Shown here piece by piece: positions 18,003 through 24,297 of a DNA stretch of 29,159 bases. The notes beneath the pieces are model-generated. The model saw nothing but the letters and a program-made list of their open reading frames with translations. It was not told where the DNA came from and did no database searches. Numbering within the stretch: the first letter of the stretch is position 1; each line of letters begins with the position of its first letter. Made by a program: the position numbers and the translations under genes. Source of the stretch: a virus; the IMG/VR virus record IMGVR_UViG_3300006749_000077, positions 1 through 29,159 of that record, one strand, 5' to 3'.

Positions 18003-18228
18003 TCTTACTAAGCTCTAACGCTTCTTTCTCCGTCTCTATTCTATTTAGGATTTCAAAAGCATCAAAGATAGCAAGCTTCTTTGTGGCTGCAGCATTTTTT
18101 AACCTATCCGCTGCAAGTTCGTCTTCGGGGTCGTGTCTGATGATTTCTTCCTTGGCTACCTTGATGAGCTGTTGAACAGCTATACGTCCTGCCTTTATAA
18201 TATCTTCTTTTAGTTCAGTAGGTGTCAT
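17947..18228 (-). CDS. Small helical protein, candidate small terminase subunit
   Basis: The product has 93 residues and is almost entirely helical and charged: TPTELKEDIIKAGRIAVQQL, then ELAADRLKNAAATKKLAIFD and AFEILNRIETEKEALEL. The basic C-terminal tail is GFAERHAE. It lies directly upstream of the large terminase, overlapping it by 56 nt, and its ATG overlaps the stop of the preceding gene in ATGA. A short helical protein in this position is the usual place for a small terminase subunit, which would recognise phage DNA and regulate cutting. I see no clear helix-turn-helix, and small terminases in crAss-like phages are poorly defined, so the assignment is positional only. Confidence 0.55.
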   Translation of the reverse strand: MTPTELKEDIIKAGRIAVQQLIKVAKEEIIRHDPEDELAADRLKNAAATKKLAIFDAFEILNRIETEKEALELSKSGKNNTDSKQGFAERHAE

Positions 18229-18788
18229 ACTAGCATTGTTATTTGATGGTCATACATCCTATAAAGTTTTTCTCCATCTACAGTAAACTCATACTCGCTT
18301 TCCGGCTTAAAACTAATCCTATCACCTGCCTTTACTCCTTTACTTAAAAGGTAATCATTTGGATATTTCATTTCCCCCACCAATGGCTCTTCAGTAAAAG
18401 GTTTAAATATGTAAGATTCTTTTGTAGGAACAGGCTTTACAAAACAATATCTATCGTATGAGTTCCAACCATTTTCATTTTTGTACATATAAAATTGGTC
18501 CGGGTCTACAAGAAACATGTCATCCTTTAAAAAACTCTTTCCGCTTTGCCTTCTACCCTTCATGTCGTTGTAGAACTTAAATACATTGTGATGAACTAAA
18601 AGAGTATCTCCTTTTTTTATTTCTCCATTGTAGTAAAGTGGCGTTGACAATACCTCAGCATACCTATTTGAGAACCTATGGTCTTCTTCTGATGTGCTTA
18701 TTATTAAATCAAGACCTCCTATGTCTTTGGTATTTTCGTAGCGTTTCCCCTTAAATGGTGTAACTATAAATTGAGTTGGTGATTTCAA
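18225..18788 (-). CDS. Protein with two GroES-like folds (inferred)
   Basis: The product has 187 residues. The start is a TTG whose TTGA overlaps the previous gene's TGA stop; no ATG exists before residue 76. The C-terminal half reads CFVKPVPTKESYIF (115-128), LVGEMKYP (136-143), GVKAGDRISF (151-160) and VDGEKLYRMYDHQIT (170-184). This is the order of co-chaperonin elements: hVKP strand, GxV turn, hKxGDxVxF strand and GEEYxxhxexDI C-terminus. The N-terminal half shows a looser repeat: FIVTP, LDLIISTSEE, YAEVLSTP, IKKGDTLLVHHNVF and FLVDPDQFYMYK. I recall similar proteins in crAss-like phages. A true GroES mobile loop is uncertain: STSEEDHRFSNR occupies that place in the first half. It may be a structural adaptor or a chaperone partner. 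Confidence 0.6.
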   Translation of the reverse strand: MKSPTQFIVTPFKGKRYENTKDIGGLDLIISTSEEDHRFSNRYAEVLSTPLYYNGEIKKGDTLLVHHNVFKFYNDMKGRRQSGKSFLKDDMFLVDPDQFYMYKNENGWNSYDRYCFVKPVPTKESYIFKPFTEEPLVGEMKYPNDYLLSKGVKAGDRISFKPESEYEFTVDGEKLYRMYDHQITMLV

Positions 18789-19012
18789 AAGTTTATATTG
18801 TATTCTATTGTTATAGGAAGGTTAGAGTTAAACTCCTTCCAAAGAACAACTACGTCTCCATTTACTTCTTCTATATAAAGCTTGTATGAAGAATTTTTTG
18901 AATTGAACTTTATTAGGTGTATCACATAGTTTCCATTTAAAACCTCTTGACCTACTATGTAGTTCATTGAAGATTTAAAATCTGTCCCTATTGATATTTT
19001 TCTAACGTCCAT
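18785..19012 (-). CDS. Small conserved phage protein (75 residues)
   Basis: I chose the ATG at 19012, giving MDVRKISIGTDFKSSMNYIV followed by GQEVLNGNYVIHLIKF. The frame stays open to 19123, but using that start would overlap the fibre gene by 101 nt, and the extra residues do not look conserved. The chosen start lies 10 nt after the fibre stop. The protein is short, beta-rich and soluble, with a Tyr/Asn-rich C-terminus. MDVRKISIG followed by MxYxVGQ is a pattern I associate with small proteins beside the terminase in Bacteroidota phages. Function is unknown. Its TGA stop overlaps the TTG start of the following gene, so the two are probably made together. Confidence 0.65.
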   Translation of the reverse strand: MDVRKISIGTDFKSSMNYIVGQEVLNGNYVIHLIKFNSKNSSYKLYIEEVNGDVVVLWKEFNSNLPITIEYNINF

Positions 19013-19022
19013 TAAATTAAAT

Positions 19023-20084
19023 TTATAAAGGCTGTCCGGCACTGCAGTACCAATCAGTACCATCACATATACAGGTGACTCCGGAATAAAGTGTCGTTGG
19101 TAATGCTTTTGCAGCAGCTCCATTAATTAATGCTCCGCCATTAGAGCTTATATTTGCAGCAGCAGTGGTAGATGTTCTAACTAGAACAACCTTTTTGCCT
19201 GCTTCAACTAATGCAGCGTTTAAATTAATCGTACCACCTGCTCCACTTGCACTATAAAATATTATATCTGCATTTGCTACAGGGTCATCAAAAGCATTAA
19301 CTGTAGTGGTAGTTGGTGACTGAGATAAAGATTGCCAATTAAATTTACCGCTTGCATCAGAAACAAGAACCTCACCATCTGAACCTAAAGTACCCGTTGA
19401 GTCTTTAACTGCACCCTCTAAAAGAAGTGTAGAAGTTCCTTCAAATGAAAACTGACCAACCTCAAACAAGTAATTTCCCGAATGTGTTACATCGCCTGTT
19501 ATATCGGGGTCACCTATCATAGTTATATTACCCGTAAGTTCGTAATCTCCTAGATGAGTCATATTACCCGTAAGGTCATAATCTCCTACTTGCGTAATAT
19601 TACCCGTAAGTTCTAAATTTCCTGTTTCTACAATATTACCTGTAAGGTTTAAATCACCTGTAAGATTAATGTCGTTTGTTGCTGTATTACCAACAGCAAG
19701 AAGCTGTTCTAAGTTTTGACTTCCACCTCCACCGGACCCCCAAACAGGATTACCACTCGCGTCAGAAGTAAGAGTTTGCCCCAAGGCTCCTACTGCCCCT
19801 GTAGAGTCTATCAAAAGACCACCCACATATAAAGAAGCGGTAGGGTCTAAAGTAAAGTTTCCTCCATCAAGAGAAATATTACCTGTAAGGTTAATGTCTT
19901 CTGTGGCTGTGTTTCCTGCATCAAGTACGTTTTGAAGAGTTATGTTTTCTTGAAACAATGCCAACAAGTCGCTAATTAAAAAATTCTTAGTGACGTTGTT
20001 AGGTGTTCCCGTAACATTTGTTCCTATAACTTTATCCGTTAAATTAACCGGATTTACATTACCATACGTACTTATCTTTCCCAT
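19023..20084 (-). CDS. Fibre or spike protein with LTGNI repeats
   Basis: The product has 353 residues. The N-terminus (about 1-60) is a short attachment-like region. Residues 145-204 are five tandem 12-residue units of the form xxLTGNITxxGD, a pattern expected to fold as a triple-stranded beta-helix or spiral. A related INLTGNISLDG unit lies at 64-74. Two copies of DSTGxxGxxGxxLxSDASGxxxW (93-115 and 228-250) flank the repeats, the first followed by a GSGGGGS linker. The C-terminal domain (about 255-353) has GGTINLNAALVEAGKKVVLV and SGVTCICDGTDWYC, typical of fibre tips. It probably projects from tail or capsid and contacts the host. Whether it is a head or tail fibre cannot be told; its position near lysis and terminase genes, away from the tail module, leaves both open. 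Confidence 0.75.
   Translation of the reverse strand: MGKISTYGNVNPVNLTDKVIGTNVTGTPNNVTKNFLISDLLALFQENITLQNVLDAGNTATEDINLTGNISLDGGNFTLDPTASLYVGGLLIDSTGAVGALGQTLTSDASGNPVWGSGGGGSQNLEQLLAVGNTATNDINLTGDLNLTGNIVETGNLELTGNITQVGDYDLTGNMTHLGDYELTGNITMIGDPDITGDVTHSGNYLFEVGQFSFEGTSTLLLEGAVKDSTGTLGSDGEVLVSDASGKFNWQSLSQSPTTTTVNAFDDPVANADIIFYSASGAGGTINLNAALVEAGKKVVLVRTSTTAAANISSNGGALINGAAAKALPTTLYSGVTCICDGTDWYCSAGQPL
19473..19652 (-). repeat. Five tandem 36-bp coding repeats in fibre gene
   Basis: Five in-frame 36-bp units encode 12-residue LTGN(I/M)T-type repeats. The third LTGN position is strictly kept except for ITGD in the last unit. The units are imperfect at DNA level, suggesting older duplication with divergence, yet still suited to recombination that changes fibre length. 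Confidence 0.8.
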
Positions 20085-20086
20085 TT

Positions 20087-20314
20087 TTATTTTTTTTCTT
20101 TAGTTACCTTTCCCGTTTGAACATTTATAACGGAGTCGGCTCCATATTTGTCTATAAGCTTTTGTTCATGCTTGCCAAAGTCTACCTTCAAGACATCAAT
20201 AGTCTTTAGAAGTTTGTACTTGTTTAGCTCTAAATCTGCTAAAGCAATTTTTGCTTTTTGAAACTCTCCTTGCATTTCTCGGATAGTCTCTAGTTCTTTT
20301 TTATCAAGTTTCAT
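20087..20314 (-). CDS. Small coiled-coil protein
   Basis: The product has 75 residues: MKLDKKELETIREMQGEFQK then AKIALADLELNKYKLLKTID, forming a continuous heptad-like helix to about residue 60. It ends with a short beta-like tail (VINVQTGKVTKEKK). There is no membrane segment. It is 2 nt upstream of the fibre gene and downstream of the holin. The gap before it contains a TATCTTTG element, so it may start a transcription unit. Small proteins of this shape next to fibre genes can be assembly chaperones, but nothing in the sequence proves it. The gene call is secure and the function unknown. Confidence 0.7.
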   Translation of the reverse strand: MKLDKKELETIREMQGEFQKAKIALADLELNKYKLLKTIDVLKVDFGKHEQKLIDKYGADSVINVQTGKVTKEKK

Positions 20315-20335
20315 TGTATTAAATTTTATTACTCA

Positions 20336-20343
20336 CAAAGATA
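20336..20343 (-). promoter_or_regulatory. Bacteroidota-type -7 element (TATCTTTG)
   Basis: TATCTTTG on the minus strand lies 21 nt before the coiled-coil gene, between it and the holin gene. A TTG on the minus strand at 20368-20370 is 24 nt away, slightly longer than the usual spacing. Confidence 0.45.
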
Positions 20344-20347
20344 GGAA

Positions 20348-20743
20348 TTATTTCTTTCTTGTCTTCTCAACCGTTCTTCCACCAAAATATGCTGCTATAA
20401 CAGTGAGTAAAAGAATCTGTAGTAGGTCTACCCAATTTGCTTCAACCTTAAAATCAAGCCGACCTGCATCAATAAATATCAATAGCATCGTGCACAAAAC
20501 CAAGAACATCAAAACCAATGGCCGTACGTTCTTTGACAGCCAAGAGTCTGAGGTCATATCTGCCCTCCACCTCTCGGTGACGTTCTTTTGCATATCAGCC
20601 TCAGCATTGATAAGTATCTCTGCCATCTCCTTCTCGAACTGAGCCTTCTCATCTTTGGTTCTAATGAATTTGTCTACAACCCCTCCGACCTGCTCAACAA
20701 CCCCCGAACCCTTTCCAAATAGTCTAGTCAATATTTCTTTCAT
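20348..20743 (-). CDS. Holin
   Basis: The product has 131 residues. An amphipathic N-terminal half (GVVEQVGGVVDKFIRTKDEK, then a helical AEILINAEADM region) precedes NVTERWRADMTSDSWLSKNV and two membrane segments at about 73-92 (VRPLVLMFLVLCTMLLIFI) and 104-122 (WVDLLQILLLTVIAAYF). A positive C-terminus (RTVEKTRKK) follows. This layout, with the TKDEK and WLSxNVRP motifs, is that of the three-helix holins common in phages and gene-transfer agents. It would permeabilise the inner membrane at the end of infection. Its ATG overlaps the stop of the amidase gene (ATGA), giving a coupled lysis pair. Confidence 0.85.
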   Translation of the reverse strand: MKEILTRLFGKGSGVVEQVGGVVDKFIRTKDEKAQFEKEMAEILINAEADMQKNVTERWRADMTSDSWLSKNVRPLVLMFLVLCTMLLIFIDAGRLDFKVEANWVDLLQILLLTVIAAYFGGRTVEKTRKK

Positions 20744-21414
20744 TCGTTCTCGATTTTATTTATCATTTCAATGTGGGCCTTTGCAATACGGTCTCTACCT
20801 TCCTCGCTCAAGAGATATGTCTTACATTCTTTTTCATTTGTCATAAAAAAGTTCTCTGATAATATAGCAGGCATAGCAGTGTGTATAAGCACATAGAAGT
20901 TCGACTCCTTGTCTACATCACCATCGCTTGTGTCTTTTCGCAACTTAATGCTTTCGTTATAAGAATCCGGAAACTCTTTCTCTACCTCTTCGTACAGAAC
21001 TGTTGCTATATGGTCTGATTTGGTTTCTCCCGGAGACGTAAACACTTCCCAACCGTTTGCAGACTCATCACTAAATCCATTTGCGTGTATGCTAACATAT
21101 ATACAAGGCTTGTCTGACTCACGATACACCTCGTTTGCCATCTTGACTCTTGTGGATAATGGAACATCTTCATTGGTATTAACCAAGTTTATGTAATCAA
21201 TATTATTATCATCACAATACTTGGCAATACGTTTTACTATAGAACGATTAAACTCACCTTCGAATAGCTGAGTTCCATCTGCCCAAATAGGACTACGTTT
21301 TCCTGCTGTCTGATAAATTCCGTCGATTATTCCACCGTGACCATTGTCAAGAATCCATAGGTATTTTGAATTGCTCTTGATTTCTTGACCACAGCATCTA
21401 CATACCTTTGCCAT
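20740..21414 (-). CDS. Endolysin: N-acetylmuramoyl-L-alanine amidase (Amidase_3 type)
   Basis: The product has 224 residues. It cleaves the bond between N-acetylmuramic acid and L-alanine in peptidoglycan. Zinc-binding residues are visible: H26 in ILDNGHGG, E54 in LFEGEFNR and H110 in VSIHANG. The catalytic Glu is E187 in ILSENFFMTN. The first residues, MAKVCRCCGQEI, form a Cys cluster that could be a small metal-binding knuckle. There is no signal peptide, so release depends on the adjacent holin, with which it shares an ATGA overlap. The length matches a single-domain enzyme without a separate wall-binding domain. The upstream coiled-coil membrane protein is 3 nt away, completing a lysis cluster. 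Confidence 0.93.
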   Translation of the reverse strand: MAKVCRCCGQEIKSNSKYLWILDNGHGGIIDGIYQTAGKRSPIWADGTQLFEGEFNRSIVKRIAKYCDDNNIDYINLVNTNEDVPLSTRVKMANEVYRESDKPCIYVSIHANGFSDESANGWEVFTSPGETKSDHIATVLYEEVEKEFPDSYNESIKLRKDTSDGDVDKESNFYVLIHTAMPAILSENFFMTNEKECKTYLLSEEGRDRIAKAHIEMINKIENE

Positions 21415-21417
21415 AAT

Positions 21418-21684
21418 TTATTTCTGAAGTTCGTAGAGACGCTCTTCCATAATCTGAAGTTGTCCCTTAATCTCTGTGATTTCCTCCTTAATGAATGTAA
21501 GTTCATTGGAGGTTTTTATTACTGCCTCTTTTACCTCTTGGTCTTGGGCAGGTAATGTCTTAGCTTCCTCAATCTGAGCTTGGAGAGTGAAGTACATACT
21601 TACAAAGGTTCCTATTAACCCTGCCATAAAAATAAAGTTCCTTGGTGAAAGGTTTATTTTTGTGTCTTCACTAATCGTTTCCAT
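21418..21684 (-). CDS. Membrane-anchored coiled-coil protein of the lysis cluster
   Basis: The product has 88 residues: a short N-terminal tail, one membrane segment at about 17-34 (FIFMAGLIGTFVSMYFTL), then a charged region becoming a coiled coil from about residue 50 (FIKEEITEIKGQLQIMEERL). The topology resembles an inner-membrane spanin with a periplasmic coiled coil, or an accessory holin-like protein. It lies 3 nt before the amidase and close to the holin. No separate outer-membrane lipoprotein partner with a lipobox is seen nearby, so a spanin role is only a suggestion. Confidence 0.7.
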   Translation of the reverse strand: METISEDTKINLSPRNFIFMAGLIGTFVSMYFTLQAQIEEAKTLPAQDQEVKEAVIKTSNELTFIKEEITEIKGQLQIMEERLYELQK

Positions 21685-21713
21685 CGCTAATTATTTCATA
21701 ATTTATTTTTACA

Positions 21714-21730
21714 TCTACCGATACGGTAGA
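21714..21730. other. Perfect intergenic hairpin without T tract
   Basis: TCTACCG pairs with CGGTAGA around an ATA loop, just after the stop of the 154-residue gene and before the lysis cluster. No T tract follows on either strand. It may be a weak terminator, an RNA-processing or stability site. Confidence 0.4.
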
Positions 21731-21738
21731 ATAGAAGT

Positions 21739-22203
21739 TTACCAAAGTGCAACAATATCAGCAGTGGCTCCGGAGGCTAAAACCCTTAATACTTGAACAG
21801 GTAAAAATGTACCATTCGCCATATTGGCAAACTCAACCGTATCTCCTGCGGCTGTGGTTATTTCTAAATCCCCTCCTGTTCCTACATATAATACGCATCC
21901 ATTGTTAGGGGTCTCATTGCTAAATATCTTATATGCTGTTGTAGTGCCTACCGCTGTGCTAACGCTTAGCTGAGTATCACTATCTACACCTGTAACTGTT
22001 GCTGCAACAGTTGTCCCTCCATAAACAATATCACCAACCTTTACCCCTTTATTAACAAAATCTCCTGCGGAATCTATAAGCTTTCCTGCAGACGCACCTG
22101 TTGTGGTGCTACTCACAATTAACATTGCGGGATTTGGAATATCTACATCATCGCTCTTAATGACAGCTAATGCTCTGCTTGGTTGTAATTTTTGGTACGC
22201 CAT
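21739..22203 (-). CDS. Small beta-rich virion protein with an inserted domain
   Basis: The product has 154 residues. The outer parts, AYQKLQPSRALAVIKSDDVD with IPNP (1-25) and CVLYVGTGGDLEITTAAGDT then FLPVQVLRVLASGATADIVA (103-152), form a conserved pattern I associate with small abundant phage structural proteins. Between them, residues about 30-96 hold a foreign-looking module: GKLIDSAGDFVNKGVKVGDI, AATVTGVDSDTQLSVS and AYKIF. This module has a close relative inside the connector-like protein at 8798-9745. It is a likely capsid decoration or spike protein. Two similarly sized structural-type genes lie just upstream with 9-10 nt gaps, so the three may be made together. Confidence 0.65.
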   Translation of the reverse strand: MAYQKLQPSRALAVIKSDDVDIPNPAMLIVSSTTTGASAGKLIDSAGDFVNKGVKVGDIVYGGTTVAATVTGVDSDTQLSVSTAVGTTTAYKIFSNETPNNGCVLYVGTGGDLEITTAAGDTVEFANMANGTFLPVQVLRVLASGATADIVALW

Positions 22204-22212
22204 GTTTTTTAT

Positions 22213-22653
22213 TTATGCGGTTTTTCCTTTTGCTTTAGCTTGTATTGCGTTTAATTTAGTTTGTGCAGCATCAGCGAGTGTTGCACGAATCTGTTCTTTA
22301 TTAGGCTTGTTAATTCCTGTAAAATCAAGTTTCATATCCACTCCTGCCTTTTCAGAATCTTTAACAGGGATTTGAAAGTCAAACCTACGGATTTTAGCAC
22401 TGTAAAATTCAAAAGGAGCTGCTTTAGGTGTTACCTTTATTTCAGAAAATTCTAACTCTTTTTCAGCAGATGCAGACGGAAAATCAGTGGTTCTTAAAAC
22501 CGTTCCTCTTCTTACGTCTCCTTCCATAACTACCTCAGCAGTTGCTTCATCTTTGTATTTATACTCTACAGCAAATGTTGCTTCAACAGGTCTAAGAAGT
22601 GTTCCTTGCTCGTCTTTTACTGATATTAATACTTGTTCGTTTGTTGTTGGCAT
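22213..22653 (-). CDS. Unknown protein, possible virion accessory
   Basis: The product has 146 residues. The first 110 appear beta-rich and soluble (EQVLISVKDEQGTLLRPVEA, FAVEYKYKDEA, VRRGTVLRTTDFP), followed by an Ala/Lys helical tail (ATLADAAQTKLNAIQAKAKG). There is no signal or membrane segment. I do not recognise a family. Its neighbours on both sides look like virion surface proteins and the gaps are short (9-10 nt), so it probably belongs to the same transcription unit. A capsid-associated or fibre-assembly role would be guesswork. Confidence 0.6.
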   Translation of the reverse strand: MPTTNEQVLISVKDEQGTLLRPVEATFAVEYKYKDEATAEVVMEGDVRRGTVLRTTDFPSASAEKELEFSEIKVTPKAAPFEFYSAKIRRFDFQIPVKDSEKAGVDMKLDFTGINKPNKEQIRATLADAAQTKLNAIQAKAKGKTA

Positions 22654-22663
22654 TTTTTATTTT

Positions 22664-23275
22664 TTAAGATATTGTAAATTCTACGGAACTTCCTACAGGA
22701 ATAATAAAGTCCATGTCCACGTACACGTCGCACTCGAATGGATTACTATCCTCTGCAACAATAAACATTCCGTTATTTTCGGGTGGCAAACCATAGTTGT
22801 TGTCTTGATTTACATAGCATAAAGTGTCTATAGGTCGTGCTACGTCAGTATTATCATCTACCATTGCACCAAAATTTATTGGGTTATTGGCATATCCTCC
22901 TGTTCCTGCAAAATCTACAGCCTCTATGTTTGTTCTGTTTGCGATGAAAAATATGTTTTGTCCAAGTGACACCTCTATATCCCCAATCTGCAAAACAAAG
23001 GAACTAGCTTGAGGTCTTAATTGTGCGATAGCCTTTAGGTTGTATACGTCATATTCAAAAGTCCCTACGGTCATAGGAGTCATCTTTGAAACGCCTGCAA
23101 ACAAGCCCGGTGTTGTAGTAGATTCTTCCAAGTTGGTTGCCCCTCTTGCTCCTGCTAACAGTTCAGCGTATGTATATATCTGTCTCTTGTCGTTTGTTAA
23201 ATTTGACCCTCTCTCAGTTAGGTCTACTTTCGGAGCAATTCCGACAAATTGTTCGTTACTTGATGGTGTTGCCAT
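22664..23275 (-). CDS. Unknown beta-rich protein, possible virion surface protein
   Basis: The product has 203 residues. The N-terminus, NEQFVGIAPKVDLTERGSNL then YTYAELLAGARG, resembles the capsid- or tail-attachment segment of fibre-like proteins in Bacteroidota phages. The remainder is predicted beta-rich and soluble (SSFVLQIGDIEVSLGQNIFF, IPVGSSVEFTIS) and Asn/Asp-rich. No repeats, signal peptide or catalytic motif are visible. It is the first gene of a three-gene group and is preceded by a TATCTTTG element at 23298-23305, so it probably starts a transcription unit. A fibre, decoration or adhesin role is an inference from the N-terminal motif. Confidence 0.6.
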   Translation of the reverse strand: MATPSSNEQFVGIAPKVDLTERGSNLTNDKRQIYTYAELLAGARGATNLEESTTTPGLFAGVSKMTPMTVGTFEYDVYNLKAIAQLRPQASSFVLQIGDIEVSLGQNIFFIANRTNIEAVDFAGTGGYANNPINFGAMVDDNTDVARPIDTLCYVNQDNNYGLPPENNGMFIVAEDSNPFECDVYVDMDFIIPVGSSVEFTIS

Positions 23276-23297
23276 TTTTATTTTTTTTTTGTTACTA

Positions 23298-23305
23298 CAA
23301 AGATA
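23298..23305 (-). promoter_or_regulatory. Bacteroidota-type -7 element (TATCTTTG)
   Basis: TATCTTTG on the minus strand lies 22 nt before the 203-residue gene. It is inside a 90-nt gap that also contains T/A homopolymer runs. No -33 TTG is seen at the expected spacing. Confidence 0.5.
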
Positions 23306-23365
23306 GTGTTTTTTTTATTTAGTGTTTTTCACTTTACTGCTATGGATATAGAAATCTGCATTGTC

Positions 23366-23557
23366 TTATTTTGTTTTAAAAGGGAACACTCTATTCAAAG
23401 TATCTCTACGCTCGTCACATCCACAGTCTTCAACTCCTAATGCTTGAGAAACTTTGTTAACCACAGTCTTTATGCCTGTAGCTTTTGTAAATTTCTCTAC
23501 ACTATCTCCAAGCCCTCGGCTAGGTTGATTGAAAGTCGGTTTGCGTTTATAGGCCAT
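23366..23557 (-). CDS. Small CGC-motif phage protein
   Basis: The product has 63 residues: RGLGDSVEKFTKATGIKTVV, then NKVSQALGVEDCGCDERRDT and LNRVFPFKTK. The GLGD..KxTKATGIK and EDCGCDxRRxxLNxxFP pattern is one I recall as a recurrent short protein in crAss-like and other Bacteroidota phages, with no known function. The paired Cys in CGC could bind metal or form a disulphide. It is the last gene of the basic small-protein cassette and lies 2 nt after the preceding stop. Confidence 0.75.
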   Translation of the reverse strand: MAYKRKPTFNQPSRGLGDSVEKFTKATGIKTVVNKVSQALGVEDCGCDERRDTLNRVFPFKTK

Positions 23558-23559
23558 TG

Positions 23560-23973
23560 CTAATTTTTATTTCTTCGTTTACGCTCTGCTTTTTTTGCTA
23601 TTCGCCTCTTTAACCTTTCTTCTTTTTTATCTGCCCTATATCTTTTACGAACTTCTTTACCTCTTGTTACAAACTTACCATCTTTTGCGACAGTGGTTTT
23701 GACTTTCTTTCCGTCTTTATATGTGGTTGTCTTTACCTTCTTAGGTGTAACCTTAGAAGCATAGCCGGTGTTTTCATTCTTTGAAAAGTTTCTCGCTTTT
23801 TTCTTGGCTTTAGAGATAGACTGTTTTTCGTCAGTGTATCTACCAACAGCAGGGACATTAACCTGTTGAAGATTTTGCGTTTTCATTTTCTTTTTCTTCC
23901 TAGGCTTCTTTGGAGTCTCTCCCGGATTAATAGATACCGCCAAGGGGTTTGCTAAATCTCTTTTGTATTTCAT
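23560..23973 (-). CDS. Highly basic small protein (137 residues)
   Basis: Lys and Arg dominate throughout, with a PKKPRKKKKMK cluster near residues 22-32 and a long basic C-terminus (KKEERLKRRIAKKAERKRRN). A short internal near-repeat, VKTTTYKDGKK then VKTTVAKDGKF, lies around 79-101. No enzyme motif or membrane segment is visible. The charge suggests nucleic-acid binding or electrostatic packing with DNA, but this is inferred from composition alone. It is 2 nt from both neighbours in the small-gene cassette. Confidence 0.65.
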   Translation of the reverse strand: MKYKRDLANPLAVSINPGETPKKPRKKKKMKTQNLQQVNVPAVGRYTDEKQSISKAKKKARNFSKNENTGYASKVTPKKVKTTTYKDGKKVKTTVAKDGKFVTRGKEVRKRYRADKKEERLKRRIAKKAERKRRNKN

Positions 23974-23975
23974 GG

Positions 23976-24083
23976 TTATATGTTTTTAAACATTAACTTA
24001 CTAATTAAACTGTTCCAAGTTTTTTTACACGTCAAGCCAAAGGAAATGATTTTATTTCCCAACCATACTAAAGCCTTGCCCAT
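23976..24083 (-). CDS. 35-residue microprotein
   Basis: An ATG at 24083 overlaps the preceding gene's TAA stop in TAATG. The frame runs 35 codons to a TAA just 2 nt before the next gene. It encodes MGKALVWLGNKIISFGLTCK, then KTWNSLISKLMFKNI, an amphipathic basic peptide. It exactly fills a gap that would otherwise be empty. Tight fit and coupling support a real gene; function is unknown. Confidence 0.55.
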   Translation of the reverse strand: MGKALVWLGNKIISFGLTCKKTWNSLISKLMFKNI

Positions 24084-24295
24084 TACTTACGGATTAACTT
24101 CCCTAAGTGTTCGTGAACTTTTCCGTCCTTGATGCACTTGTGCTCGTAAGACATTGAGTGGTCTCCACCGTAAGCGTGACCGTCATACTTCTTAGACATT
24201 GCCTTAGACTCATCTCTACGAGACTTCATTGACTGAGACTTCTTTCCGTTCTTTGCTCCTAATGACTCATCGAGTCGTGAATTGTATCCTTGCAT
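24083..24295 (-). CDS. Small conserved phage protein (70 residues)
   Basis: The product begins MQGYNSRLDESLGAKNGKKS, then QSMKSRRDESKAMSKKYDGH, and ends with a His-rich AYGGDHSMSYEHKCIKDGKV region. The RLDESLGxxxGKKxQSMKxRRDESK pattern is one I recall from marine and Bacteroidota phages as a short uncharacterised protein. Several His and one Cys (HAYGGDH, YEHKC, HEH) could bind metal. It is 2 nt from the upstream gene and couples to the 35-residue gene by TAATG. Confidence 0.7.
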   Translation of the reverse strand: MQGYNSRLDESLGAKNGKKSQSMKSRRDESKAMSKKYDGHAYGGDHSMSYEHKCIKDGKVHEHLGKLIRK

Positions 24296-24297
24296 GA

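Noticed and set aside
18785-19123. Longer version of the 75-residue protein starting at 19123
   Set aside because: It would overlap the fibre gene by 101 nt. The added 37 residues are the reading of the fibre's conserved end in another frame, and the MDVRKIS start is a better match to related proteins.
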